Translations under genes and position numbers: made by a program | Shown here: positions 10,284 through 21,120 of the stretch, piece by piece | How positions within the stretch are numbered: position 1 is the stretch's first letter | Layout: each line of letters opens with the position of its first letter | The notes under the pieces: generated by a model | Told to the model about the DNA's origin: nothing | Seen by the model: the letters and a program-made list of their open reading frames with translations, nothing else | Database searches by the model: none | NCBI GenBank assembly: GCA_024195585.1 | Contig: SWBL01000481.1 | Location: forward strand, 1-28,744 | DNA length: 28,744 nucleotides | Origin: Aureobasidium sp. EXF-3400 | Lineage: Eukaryota; Ascomycota; Dothideomycetes; Dothideales; Saccotheciaceae | Reading direction: 5' to 3'

Positions 10284-13200
10284 CTATCGCTTCTTGGGCT
10301 TGCCTCCCTTGGCCTTGGGACGGCTTTCCTCCTCGTCGAGGCCGCTCTCACGGTCACGCTTCTTGGCCTTTTCTTCCATCTCGTCCCAGTCCTCGCCGCT
10401 CTCGTCTTCACTCATCTCCTCCTCGCTGGCATCAGCGCTAGCGTCGTCGTCAAAGTCCGATTCGTCCTCGCTGCTCTCGTCACTAGCGAGATCCTCTTCG
10501 CTGACCTCAAAGGCACTTTCCTCTTCCTCGCTCTCTCCCTCGTCATCTGACTCGGCAGCAAGGAAGGACCAACCACCACCAGCAAAGAACTCGTGAGGGT
10601 CGGCAGTGACGGTCTTCATGATGGTACCCCAGTTCAAGTTGAGGGGACCTTCCGAGTAAGGTGTGTCGATCGAGTCCAGCCAGTCCTTGACACTGTCAAG
10701 CGACTCGACAGGGATGGTGTTGATGTGCACTGGAGGGCGCTGGAAGTCCTGGAAGACAATGACCATGTCAAAGTTCTTCAGGCCGAACTGAACACGCTCC
10801 AGATGCACGATCTCGATGTCGTTGAGTGTGATGACGGTGAACGGAGGTTCGGTGATCTGGATAAGACATTCGGTGGTAGGCTGGATGTAGACGCTTGAGC
10901 GAGCGGGGACACCGTTGAAACCAAGATCGCGGTAAGGCATGTCGACTTGCAAGTTATCACCCTTGCCAGCATCGGCGATCTTCTCGGCAAACGATCTGAA
11001 TTCTTTGTCGAGCTGGACACGACGTCTGCGTTCTTCCTGTTCTGCCTCGAACTCTTCCTCGTCACCATAGCGATGCTTGCGTTTACGATTACCCGTCTCG
11101 TCGAACTGCATTTCTGTGGCTTCGCGGTAGAACTGGATGTCCTTTGTCTTCCTCTTGCCAATCATGATAGGGTTGTGCAAGTGACAGTGGATGATGACGA
11201 TGAGTTCATGCTGGGAGGGTTGGAAGAAGAGGTGCTTGATGTTGCTGAAGAGAACATCAACCTTGACACCACCCATGTGGGCATAACGCAGACCGTTCTG
11301 GTGGATCTCGACCGAACCACCAATGCGCTTGCTCTCCAATGAAGGGCGCATGAAGATGTTGTCAAGACGCTGAGGTCGGCGATTTCTTATTTCGACGAGC
11401 TTGTCCTGCTCGACAACATCCTCGAGGTCCTTCTTCTCCTGTTCCTTGCGTACTGCGTCCTTCTTCATATCAGTGATTTGTGCGACAATGGTGTTCATTC
11501 TGTCGGTATCCTTGGAACGGAAAGTCAAACTACGCAGGAAGTGTGCCAGGGGGTCCTCGAATGGTTGATCATCCTTTCTTCCAACACCCTGACCAGGAGA
11601 GAGGAAGTTGATACGCAAGAAGGAGAAGGCGTTTTCCTCAGTCTGACTGACGTTCTTGATTGTGTTGATGTGGAATGGAACGGCACGTCCCATGATAGGC
11701 AGAATGATGCTAGCATTCTTGACGTCGACCAAGACAATAAGGTCCTTGACCCTCGAAGGGAATTGGTTGTCTCTCTTGTAGGACTCGAAGCGCTTGAACT
11801 TCTTCACCTCGGTACCATTCAAGTTGCCAGTGCCTTCGCCGTACTTGTCCAGACCTTGTTGCTGCTTCTTGGAGTGGAGTTCTCTTTGGTGATCCTTGCG
11901 TTGAGCCTCCCTCTCCTCGTTGGGCTGTGTACTGCGCTCACTGCGTAGTCTAGTGCTTGTGATGTTTCCCTTGGCGACAGCGCCGACACGAGAGTCCTTC
12001 TTGGGCTTGGGCTTTGCCTTTTCCGGCTCATCTTCATCATCCTTGAAGAAGAATGAGGTCGACTCGAGATCCGATGGAGCATCCTTGGTGAAGACCAGAC
12101 CTTCGCTACCACCCACTCGTACGGTGTCGGTAAGCAGCAGCGAGTATGTCTTGCTCTTGTTGTCCTGAGGGTTGGGGTTCTCGATATCGTGGAAGCCGGT
12201 GGTGATGCTGAAGGTCATTCCGTCGCGCAAAGTCTGGGTGTTCTTTCCGTTCATAGGGAATGAGCTGTCGCGGGTCTCGATACCAATGCCGTAGCCAACC
12301 GACTTGACGAAGTTCTTTTCGAGCTCAGGCTTCTTTGACTTGATGAGGCCAAGTGCCTTGGTGTATACGTCCTTTGCGACCATGCCGTCCTTCATGTTCT
12401 TGAGGATGCTGTCGTGAACAGCGAGCAACAACTTGTAAGCGCTCTCCTGAGACTTGTTGGGATCGACCAAGTAGGTTCTGGAGATGATGGAGCAGTAACT
12501 GAGGTAGCGCAGGCCCAGAGTCGACAAAATGACACCGGCGTGCAAGTTGCTATCATCGGCCTCGGCTGAGAGTTTGAGGTCATACTTGCCACCGCTTTGT
12601 ACGACGGGTGAGATGGACCAGTCGAGCTGGGAAGGATCGAAACCGCTCGAGACCTTCAGCTTTTGGAAGAATTTGTCGTCCTCGATCTTGTCAGCGACCT
12701 TTTGTGACAGAGCCTTGTGGCTCATCTTTTTCTCCTCATCCAGGATGCCCGACATTTGGTCGACGAAGTAGTTGGCCATGATGCCGCTGGATGCGCGCGA
12801 GGCATCGCGGATTGCGCGCAGCTCCTTCTCGTCCTTGATGCTGAGAGCAGCCGAAATGGCAGGTGTAATGTCCACCTCTTCCACATCCTTGGAGATGTTT
12901 GCGAAACTATCCTTCCACTCCTTGATGAAGGGGCCGCTCGAGGGGTCCTTGGAAATGATACCGACTTTCTTCTGTATGATGTGTCAGTGGCGGTAGCTCA
13001 AAAAACGATGCTTTAAACGTACTCCGGCGTTCTTGATAACATCTAGGCAGGTTTCGAACTGCTTTGCGTTCTCGGCAGCATCCTTGCCTCTGACGAGAAT
13101 CTCGACGGGTGTCTTGCCATCCTTGAGGGGTTCGAGGTAGGTGGCTGCAAAAAGTTAGCGTTGGGCAAAGGGCGAAAGCTAGAGCAGCAATGGGTACCCT

Positions 13201-13462
13201 TCTTCTTGGTGGTGACAATGTGCATGGAGTCTTGAGTGATTACGAAGACAGTCGAGGGGAACTCGTAACCCAGCAGCCAGAACTGAAGAGCACTGGTCTT
13301 GGAGAAGCCCTGAGATTCATCCGACTTGCCCATGACGATGGCGATAGATGAGGCGCCGGCGAACAGGGAGTCGCCATTGCGCTTGTCCTGCTTCCATTGC
13401 GAGATGAAGGCCGAAAGGCGGTTGTGGAAGGTAGCCTTGTCGATCGTCACCTCGTCGGCCAT
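10284..13462 (-). CDS. SPT16: FACT complex subunit Spt16 (histone chaperone)
   Basis: Large subunit of FACT, which with Pob3 loosens and rebuilds nucleosomes during transcription and replication. Minus-strand exons are 13198-13462, 13023-13144 and 10284-12971, with introns of 53 and 51 nt, giving 1024 aa, the usual fungal length. The N-terminal peptidase-like domain (MADEVTIDKATFHNRL through the GLGYGIGIE-type region, here GYGIGIETRDSSFP) lacks catalytic function in this family. The dimerisation and middle domains follow (IYIRP-type segment around LDNIFMRPSLESKRIGGSVE; HHMVFPTD-like core around PFTVITLNDIEIVHLERVQFG). The tail from about residue 937 is almost wholly Asp, Glu and Ser (ESDDEGESEEEE onward) and ends in basic KAKGGKPKKR, the histone-binding tail and nuclear signal. 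The start Met has a good context and matches the usual short Spt16 N-terminus. It is divergent from SURF1. Confidence 0.97.
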
Positions 13463-13894
13463 TTTGGCAGCGTCTTGTCGCGGCAGATAGGCTGAGTTGG
13501 CGGGGATGCAGGCACAGTGTTTTGATAGACAAGGCGATGTCAGATGTCAAAAGTGGTGGATGTTTGGTAGCGGCGAAGCGCAAGTCGAAGTTGCGATGGG
13601 GGTGCTTTGTGCTTTACGCGTGGGTCGCGGTTTCGTGTCGAGCAGAAGAGTCGAGGTTCTGCAGCAAACAGAAGGCGGCGGCGCTGGGAGAAAGTGTCGA
13701 ATCAACCAGCTGCTCTTGCGATGCAGATGCGCACGGAAGGAAGGAGAAGCACAACACGGAAAGTGAGGATGTTGATGTTGATTAAGAAAGAGCGACCGAG
13801 GATGATCAAGCAGTCGCCTTGGCGCGTGTCAGCGCGGAGGAGCTCTAAGTAGAGGAAAGAGCGATGCACATTAGAGATTCCGTCCTTCACCAAA
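13463..13894. promoter_or_regulatory. Divergent promoter region, SPT16 / SURF1
   Basis: These 432 bp lie between the two start codons and must carry both promoters. The open frames here of about 80-90 codons overlap in several frames and have no recognisable product. I see no strong TATA or CCAAT box. Confidence 0.55.
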
Positions 13895-14918
13895 ATGTCG
13901 CTTCGACCGTCGCCCATCTTGCGCCAATTGGCCTCACTATCTTCTCGCCCTCGCATACAATCACAAGTCAAGCCCTGGATCTGTCGACAATGCCAACAAT
14001 CCCGCCCTCTTCTGCAACGAAGATCCTACGCCAGCCAGCCTGCTGATGACCCATCTTTTACATCGATTGTCGATGTCCAGCCTCAGCTCGTTCGCGTCGG
14101 TGGTAGGAAACATGGCTGGGGTCTGTTAGTCTTAGCTATCATTCCTATTACTGCCTTCGCCCTTGGTTCATGGCAGGTCGCGAGACTGGGATGGAAGACC
14201 GAACTCATCGCCCGCTTCGAAGATCGCCTTGTTCGCGACCCTTTGCCTTTACCGCCTAGCATCGATCCAGCTGCCATCAAGGACTTTGACTACAGAAGGG
14301 TATATGCCACTGGCAAGTTCCGCCACGACCAGGAGATGCTCATCGGCCCAAGACTCAACGACGGCAACGATGGCTACATGGTTGTTACACCTCTTGAACG
14401 CCAGTTTGAAGACTATCCTGGCAACACAAAAATTCTCATTTGTCGAGGCTGGATTCCTAAAGACAAAAAGAGCCAACGTTCTCGACCGGAAGGCCTACCT
14501 CAAGGCGAGGTCACAGTTCAGGGTCTGCTGAGAGAACCATGGAAGAAGAACATGTTCACACCAGAGAATAAGCCCGAGCAGAATGCTTTCTATTTTCCTG
14601 ATGTCCAGCAGATGGCCGATATCTCGGGCAGTCAGCCTGTGTGGATTGAAGAAACCATGAAGCCTGACCTTGTCGAGTCATATGACAGAGAGGCAAAGGG
14701 TATTCCTATTGGAAGACCGGCTGAGGTAAATCTTAGAAACAACCACACACAATACATCTTTACATGGTCAGTATGCCATATTCAAAATCACGTCCATACG
14801 GAATCTAACAGTCACCAGGTATTCATTGGCTGCTGCTACATCTGTCATGCTTTGGATGGTCGTAAAAAAGCCTACATCTCGTGCAGCTCGCCGAGTCCGT
14901 CAGTCAGGTCAGTGGTAA
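13895..14918 (+). CDS. SURF1 / Shy1 cytochrome c oxidase assembly factor
   Basis: Inner-mitochondrial-membrane protein of 323 aa needed for assembly of cytochrome oxidase. Exons are 13895-14766 and 14819-14918 (52-nt intron). The first about 45 residues are Arg-, Ser- and Gln-rich with no acidic residues, a typical import presequence. Helix 1 (about residues 74-94, WGLLVLAIIPITAFALGSWQ) is followed by the SURF1 signature GSWQVARLGWKTELI. The intermembrane-space domain contains DYRRVYATGKF, an MLIGPR segment and ILICRGWIPKD. Helix 2 is split by the intron: YIFTW joins to YSLAAATSVMLWMVVKKP, then a short basic tail ends at TAA 14916-14918. Without splicing the frame stays open to 15172, but that version loses the second helix that all SURF1 proteins have, so I reject it. 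Confidence 0.95.
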
Positions 14919-15391
14919 ATATGTATATATTAGATTCTGCCTTCGTCTGGCTGCCATCAACACTGCATCGGTGTAATTCGTGTGCTTCAAAATGTTGTAT
15001 TGTGATTGACGATTGTCTTTTTGTGTCTCGTCATTGTTTACCAACGGAAGAGCTCAAACCTGTTGTTTGCCTGAGAATCGGTCGGTCGCAATCTCGAAAT
15101 GTTAGTCTGATACAATCACTCGATATTGTGTATCTTGCATTTACTATTTCTCCAGAACACGAAGTATCATGAGTTCCAGTCATGCCAGGTGTAGTTCTAG
15201 ACAGGGTCATACCAGACGCATCAGCTAAAGCGCTAACGCGGCCCATCTCTTGGCTGGTCGGTCATCGCAACGACCTTCCTTTTCACCTTCGTTCGCTCTC
15301 GTGATTAAATTTCGAGAAGCCTAACTTCGCAAGGATCACAGCACTCGATAGCTTTGCGAAAATCCCATACAATGTCGTATCACTAGCAAAC
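14919..15391. other. Intergenic: SURF1 3' flank and promoter of the telobox Myb gene
   Basis: This 473 bp stretch is the 3' flank of SURF1 and the promoter and leader of the next gene. It includes a short upstream ORF listed separately. No other gene is visible. Confidence 0.5.
15372..15386 (+). promoter_or_regulatory. Minimal upstream ORF before the telobox Myb gene
   Basis: ATG TCG TAT CAC TAG forms a four-codon ORF whose stop lies only five bases before the main ATG at 15392. If it lies in the transcript it should reduce translation of the main protein. Whether the mRNA starts upstream of it is not known. Confidence 0.4.
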
Positions 15392-16996
15392 ATGTCTTTC
15401 GATCCGTCTTCCCAGGGAACTACCTCCAGACTCCTTCCTCAGCCCGGATCGCTGGAGTATATAAACAGGCCAAACCCTGTCGAGCCCAGTGATTTAAGCC
15501 ATGGCATCTTCGACGGAAGTACTCGCGAACTTGACCGGTCGACTAATGAGCAGTTGCACCCTTTCTTACTGGGTAATCGATTGCGCCAACGAAACGATCT
15601 TGGACCAGATGCAACAAGGCTTGCCAGACGCTCACCCCACCAGTCGTCTACATCTTCAATTGCTGCCGTACTTAATGATGAAGACTCACCCCCTCGATTA
15701 GGGGACCACGCTTCCCATAGACGAGATGTTGACCAGGCTGTCTTCACGTTGCCAAAGTTGCCAGCGAAACGACAAGCGAAGCGTCACCGTGTACCTCCTG
15801 TGTTGCAAGGACTCCATCAGCCTCCACCGGACGCTGGACTTTTGCCTTCTATCAGTACAGAACAAGCACAAGTTTTTCTGTCCACTTCGCGAGGTAGCAA
15901 GCCTGCAACCGTCTCCGTTCTCACTGACGACACTACTTCTTCTACCATTCAGCAGGAAGTCGTGGCACCTGCCGAGACAACCCAGGGAACTTCGGATAAG
16001 CGTTCTCGACGAAACTTGTGGACCGACCAGGAGACCACCGATCTGCTGGCAGGTGTATCTAGATTCGGTATTGGCAACTGGAAGAAGATATTGCTCTGTT
16101 CAGATTACCAGTTCCATAAACGAACGGCTGTAGACCTTAAAGACAGGTATGGAAAATGCTGTTTGTCGTTCTCCGTACTAAGCTTATTTGATTACAGGTT
16201 CAGAGTCTGCCGCCCTGATGCTTACGGCGGTGCAAGGAAAACTCGAAAAGCCAAGAAAGCCCCATCCGAGGAAGCTACAGCCTCCAAAGCTTCCAAGAGG
16301 GCAAAGACGGCTGAACCAACAGCACCAGAGCCCTCAAAGGATGACGAATCTCAGCCCCAGCAAGCCAGTACCACCGATCAGACTCTGTGGAAGGCGCAAC
16401 GACGACCGAGACGTAACTTCACAGACGAAGAAGACCAGGCTCTGCTTAAGGGCTTTCGGGAACAAGGTCCCTCGTGGGTATCCATCTGCAAAGACGAAGC
16501 ATTCAAAGAACATGGCAGGACTCCGACAGATTTGCGCGATCGACTGAGGACGAGGTTTCCAGAAAAGTACGCACAAGCCGGTCTAGCATCTCGACCAATG
16601 GTCCCCAAACCAGCCAAACGGACTCGAGCTACGAGAGAAGAATCAGAAAAGCCTGTGGAGCCACCTCAAACAGTCACACCTACCCCCAACACCGCTAAGG
16701 ACAGTCAAACCAGGCTATCGGGTGATAGACTGGAGAAGATAAGCTCACGGACTGGCCCTGCGTACACTCTACCCCTACCGAGCATCGGAGACGACTATCT
16801 CTCCACTTTCGGCTATCCAGATGATGACGAGGATGCGGATCCAATTGTGTTGGATCGCAGCATCATGGACTGGGCAAACAACAACATGTCGCAGATCAAC
16901 CGACAGTCACATGCTCATGTATCTGACAGCAACATTCCATATCCTGGCATTGATCCTCTTGTCACGTTGAAGCTACCTAAACCTGGCTTCTTCTGA
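15392..16996 (+). CDS. Two-Myb telobox DNA-binding protein (Teb1/Tay1-like)
   Basis: Predicted nuclear factor, 517 aa when spliced (exons 15392-16146 and 16198-16996, intron 51 nt). The N-terminal 200 residues look disordered. Myb domain 1 (about 205-260) runs from RRNLWTDQETTDLLAGVSRF to RTAVDLKDRFRVCRPDAY; VDLKDRFR is a telobox, the helix-3 motif of proteins that read TTAGGG-like repeats. A basic Lys/Ala linker follows. Myb domain 2 (about 320-376) runs from RRNFTDEEDQALLKGFREQG to TPTDLRDRLRTRFPEKY, a second, weaker telobox. This two-Myb layout matches Tay1 of Yarrowia and Teb1 of S. pombe, which bind telomeric repeats and related promoter sites. The acidic C-terminal part (GYPDDDEDADPIVLDRS) resembles an activation segment. 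The intron is a multiple of three and has no stop, so the unspliced frame also stays open; splicing is inferred because it restores the telobox. Confidence 0.85.
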   Translation: MSFDPSSQGTTSRLLPQPGSLEYINRPNPVEPSDLSHGIFDGSTRELDRSTNEQLHPFLLGNRLRQRNDLGPDATRLARRSPHQSSTSSIAAVLNDEDSPPRLGDHASHRRDVDQAVFTLPKLPAKRQAKRHRVPPVLQGLHQPPPDAGLLPSISTEQAQVFLSTSRGSKPATVSVLTDDTTSSTIQQEVVAPAETTQGTSDKRSRRNLWTDQETTDLLAGVSRFGIGNWKKILLCSDYQFHKRTAVDLKDRYGKCCLSFSVLSLFDYRFRVCRPDAYGGARKTRKAKKAPSEEATASKASKRAKTAEPTAPEPSKDDESQPQQASTTDQTLWKAQRRPRRNFTDEEDQALLKGFREQGPSWVSICKDEAFKEHGRTPTDLRDRLRTRFPEKYAQAGLASRPMVPKPAKRTRATREESEKPVEPPQTVTPTPNTAKDSQTRLSGDRLEKISSRTGPAYTLPLPSIGDDYLSTFGYPDDDEDADPIVLDRSIMDWANNNMSQINRQSHAHVSDSNIPYPGIDPLVTLKLPKPGFF

Positions 16997-17682
16997 TAAT
17001 GATGAATCTAAGGTGTCTCATTGAGTTATATATGCCTATTCTCCCTGTATGCTCAAAGTCGACCACTCATGTGACACCCGATATTATTCTCACGAATGAT
17101 AGAACCGCAAATACTGAATTGACACAGTGGGTTTTAGAACGAGATAACCCCGCACAGCTCCGATGGAACGGATCCTTCAGTCCCACTTTCTAGACACCGT
17201 GAGCACAGAGTCTCCGACAAACATAGAGTTCCACCTTCTGCTCAGGTATCTGTCGACGTCTCTGAGCCGCTGTTGGCGCATCACAGTGATGCCCGCCCCG
17301 CATTTGTTGATCTATTCGATGGACAAGAGCCTAGTGAAGATGTTGTCCAGGTGCCCCGTTCTAACCACATCGACATCCAAGACAAAGAGCCTGTAAGGGC
17401 TCTGGTCAACGAGAGCACGGAACACGCAGAGCTTCACCACGACGCACTATGCCTACTCGAAAACGGCACCCTTTGGCAATGCGTAAAGGAATGGATCTTG
17501 ACAGCACACGATGGCCTTTACAAGTTTGAGATATTAGATATTACGAATTATGTACTACTGGTCATCTTTTGTCTGTCGGGCATATTATATACATCATAAA
17601 CCATGATTCTCAAACCACAAAACAGCATCGCTAAACTTTCGCAGCAAGGAAGAAAAACATCAAATCGTGCCATCCATCATCT
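16997..17682. other. Intergenic between the telobox Myb gene and DUF3433 gene, with an unassigned open frame
   Basis: Both flanking genes end here (the Myb gene at 16996 and the minus-strand DUF3433 gene at 17683), so no gene is required. Most of the plus strand from 17138 to 17599 is nevertheless open in one frame; see the separate entry. The last about 120 bp are TA-rich. Confidence 0.5.
17138..17599 (+). other. Candidate unannotated coding exon or gene remnant
   Basis: An open frame of 153 residues ends at TAA 17597-17599. It begins directly after TTTTAG, a possible splice acceptor with CTGA-type branch sequence before it, and contains no Met. Codons are rich in G at the first position, and the middle reads acidic and ordinary (AFVDLFDGQEPSEDVVQVPR). 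The C-terminal 25 residues are hydrophobic, but that part is TA-rich and may be non-coding. A mechanical model joins 16999-17046 (MMNLRCLIELYMPILP) by a 91-nt intron; both length and start position are unlike neighbours. I recognise no family. It could be a real small gene, a 3' alternative exon of the Myb gene, a remnant, or chance. Confidence 0.3.
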
Positions 17683-20454
17683 TCACATCCTAATGACCAT
17701 ATCAGGCACACCAGGTCTACCCACCCGATCAACACCAATATGCTGTTTACCATCTCTTCCAAAGTACTTTCCATACGCATACCTCGGTAATTCTCCACCA
17801 CCAACCATCACCGTAGCATCAGCTCTAGCTCTCCCAAAGCCACGCAAAGAATCTGCAATGGAGACTTTGCTGCCGGTAACAGCTGCCTCGTTATCGAGTT
17901 GTTGATGATAACTGTTTCTCTCGCCAGCAGGAGCTGACAATAATCTCGTTACCAAAGCAGTTTTGGTGGCAGGGGCTTGGAATGCTACATCGTTAAGTAA
18001 ACGACTTTGATGGAGCAGGGAGATAGTGTCGGCGAGAGTGATACCACGATTAGGCAATGCGCGTTTGTGTCCTGCAAAAGCAAGTGTGTATGCTAAAGCG
18101 TAGATGCAGAGGAAGAAAGTCAGAGGGTAAAAGGCGGTCATGTGGGCGGTGACTCGCACTCTTTGCTGAGCAATGTAGAATTGGTTCCAGAAGACGCCGC
18201 CGCCTAGGATAGGGAGCAGTGCTGCGATCAGAGTTACGAAACTGAGTAGGGCGACGCGAATATGGCCGTTGACGAATGCTTTGAGGGTAACTACAAAGGG
18301 TGCATCTGATGTGTAGGATAGCAAGAGACTCTTCTCTGCCAGGCATCCACCGGCTGAAGACATTGAGGCATATGGTTGCAGACGGCGGAAAGCAAGGTCA
18401 ATGGGTTGCCATACAAGTAGACATAGCAGTCCGAGCAGAGAAGGCACAAATGAGTACAAGAAGTTGGATGAGGAGAAACCAAATTTGTTGACAGCTTCTG
18501 GGAGGTCTGGTACAAATCCAGCATTGATGGCAGTTGAAGGTAGGTATGATACCACGAGGAATATGAGAAGCAAGACCAGAGCGATGATGACCCAGATGAA
18601 GGCAAAGCCAGTACGGAGGAACCAAGGCAGATAGTTGTCGGTATTGTCAGGTTGCAAAACGAGATCAGTAGTATTGTGCGTACCGGTGGATCCATAGCTG
18701 TAGGGGCGACCATATTCTGCTTCATTGATGTTTGAGTAGCCGGTAGGTTGACCCAAAAGCTTCTCATTCAGAATGCTTTCGTCAGCACTATACGGTCTTG
18801 CAGGTCTGTTTGGTGCGCCCAAAGTGTGGAAAACGTCATTTGGGTTGTAAGCAGTGTTGAAGTATCCCAGTCGGTCTTGTCTCTCGGTACTGTGGCCCCA
18901 GAGCTCGTATTTGTTGACGTTGACGCCAATGTCAGCAAAGTGGTCGAGAATGTTGCTACGCTCGGTGATGACGATCAGGTCGGCCAGAGTGCGAACATCC
19001 CACTTGAGTCCAGTTCCTCTGCGATGAAGGAACATCCACAGGGCGATTGAAGATGTCAGCAGGATGATGTACAGTGCAATTGCAGTCCAGATTGTTCCTT
19101 GTGTGGCAAGCCAGACCCATTGGCCAGGAGACCCACGGAAGTAGACATTGAACGAAGAAGCTAGCAGAGGAATGGTGAACAGAGCAAGCCATGAGGCGAT
19201 CAAGAAGATGCCAATGGCACGCTGACCCGCTCTGGCGTGTTGCAGAGAAGGAAGTGCGAAACTTGAGGGATACATGGGCAATATAGCGCCAAATCCACGA
19301 GTCGTCGAGGTCTTGGAAGCCAGAGCAATAAAGGGTGCGATCCTGTACACAGCCTTCTCGATCTCGAAGAGCCAAAGAAGCAAGGCCATACCCAGAAGCG
19401 TAGGCAAGTATTGGAAAACAACATAAGTTCCATCACCAAGGGAACCATATTTGCACAAGCCGGTGCGCACACGAGACCAGACTGCGGCAAAGATGAGAGC
19501 GATCAAGTAGAGTGCCAATAGCGAGATGAAGACAGCAAGGCGTACGGGACGGAGAATAGGTGGTAGTGCAGTCAGAGGAGCATAGAAAGAGTCGGCAAGA
19601 GGCTCGAATGGCGTGAACAGGCTCACCTGTTGTTGCAAGGGGTGTTGTGCTGGCGTCTGACTGCTCTTACGTCTTGGGCTTCGTGGAGGAATAGGGATTG
19701 GTTTTATATCGTCGTACGGCAAATCAGGCACAGGAGGATATTCTTGCTCGAGGGGTATCGGGCCTTCATCGTATGCGTTGCCGAAATCGGGACCAAGCCA
19801 TGGCTTTCCTTCAGTCTCATCTTCATCTCTTGTGATCTGGTCGATAGCGAAGCGGACATAGGGTGTATCAGCTTCGGGTGTTGGTGGATCGTACTGACGG
19901 GCAATCTGCATAGAAGCAGAACTCAAGGCAGCTTGCGGGATGCGGATCGGCTCTATACGAGATGGAGATTCATAGACTGTGCCAGGCACTGGTTTTCTCT
20001 TGACGGGCGAGCCTCTTCGAGGAGGAATCGGAGGCACAGAGATCTCCGTAGGGCCAAGGTCACGTCGTCTCACACCATGGCCTCTCATGGGTCTTGATGC
20101 TGGTTTCGATACCTGGCGAATGAGGACTGGACGTGCAATGCCTTCATAGCTTTGGCGTGAAGGATAGTCTGGTGAGACCGGAGATGCTGGACTCTCTATC
20201 CTTCGGATCGAGCGTGATTGTGTTCGTGGTAATGGGTATGGTCGTGATAGCGAAGCTCGGCTATCTGAACGGTTGGATGATCTGGAAGACAAAGAGTAAA
20301 AGTCTTCTGATGCTGTGAATGAGCGTTCTGAATGTGTTCGTTCCAGGCGCGGTTGTGACACTGGCTGACAGTCAGATCAACACATCAAATATAATGCTAG
20401 ATCAATCTTACCATTCGTGTGCTTGAGATGTAGAGATTCTAGCGATCGACTCAT
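17683..20454 (-). CDS. DUF3433-family multi-pass membrane protein
   Basis: Fungal membrane protein of unknown function, 906 aa. Exon 1 is 20412-20454 (MSRSLESLHLKHTN plus one base), the intron 20361-20411 (51 nt), and exon 2 17683-20360. The N-terminal 280 residues are disordered, rich in Ser, Arg and Pro, with many SP, RSxS and proline-rich IPIPPRSPRRK stretches. About eight hydrophobic helices follow. Two homologous blocks can be seen: YLPTLLGMALLLWLFEIEKA with VYRIAPFIAL, and FVPSLLGLLCLLVWQPIDLA with FRRLQPYASM, the paired DUF3433 pattern. Database relatives are often mislabelled as a purine-biosynthesis (SAICAR) synthetase; nothing here supports that enzyme. The C-terminus has GRDGKQHIGVDRVG, a motif I recall from this family. 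The long frame opens at a GTG, not a start in fungi; the spliced ATG solves this. It is divergent from the fructosamine kinase gene. Confidence 0.85.
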
Positions 20455-21120
20455 TGCTGCGAACGATCAAACGACGATTAAAACGCTTGAAACGACAAAA
20501 ACTGCTGTCAAAGATAACAAAACGTGCGAGATCACAACGGGTGGAGCGACCGCATTCTTTTTCTTTGTCTTGATGGTGATGCTCGATTTTACATGTGGCC
20601 GGCTGCCGAGGAGGAGGCTGGTAAAAGCCCACTTTCTACCAACCACGCTGCTACACGCCGCTACACGCGCGACAGGTACCCTCCTACCTTGTTTGATCAC
20701 TTGCGCTCAGCCGCCAGACTTAGAGCTATACGTCTGTCTCGATTGAGTCTGGTGTCCCCGCCATCTCTGACTATTTCGTTTGTTGATGGACATGATATGG
20801 GTTGTCCAGGTGAAGTTGAAGGGGATCTGCGGCCTGTGCACCTTCCACCATTTGTGTTGGCGTGGGGTTTGAGCCAACCTTTTCTAAACCCAGTTTGTAA
20901 TTCTCCATTTGACTGTCAGTCGAGAGTGGGTATAGCCTTTATCGAGCAGAGACGCGTTGTGCTCTCGTGGAAGGCATGTCTAGTGTAGCACCAGTCTGGT
21001 GTGCCTTTTTGTGTTGGTAACGTGATAGACCACTTCGATGATCGAGCTTGATGTCATTGAACATGCCCGAGGCAACTTCAACCCTAGCAAGAACTTGTAG
21101 TTTCCGTTCTCATACTCTTC
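20455..21120. promoter_or_regulatory. Divergent promoter region, DUF3433 / fructosamine kinase genes
   Basis: This 666 bp gap separates two divergent start codons. It contains a short near-repeat (GCTACACGC twice, about 20648-20668) and several overlapping frames of up to 154 codons with no recognisable product. I see no RNA gene. Confidence 0.45.

Noticed and set aside
10593..11948. Several plus-strand frames of 100-156 codons opposite SPT16
   Set aside because: They are antisense shadows of a conserved coding exon; none has a recognisable domain.
14767..15172. Extension of the SURF1 frame to 15172
   Set aside because: It arises from reading through a 52-nt intron that has good GT-AG ends; splicing restores the second membrane helix and a natural stop at 14918.
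20359..20361. GTG start of the DUF3433 frame
   Set aside because: GTG is not a normal start in fungi and here spans a splice junction; an ATG exon at 20412-20454 joins in phase.
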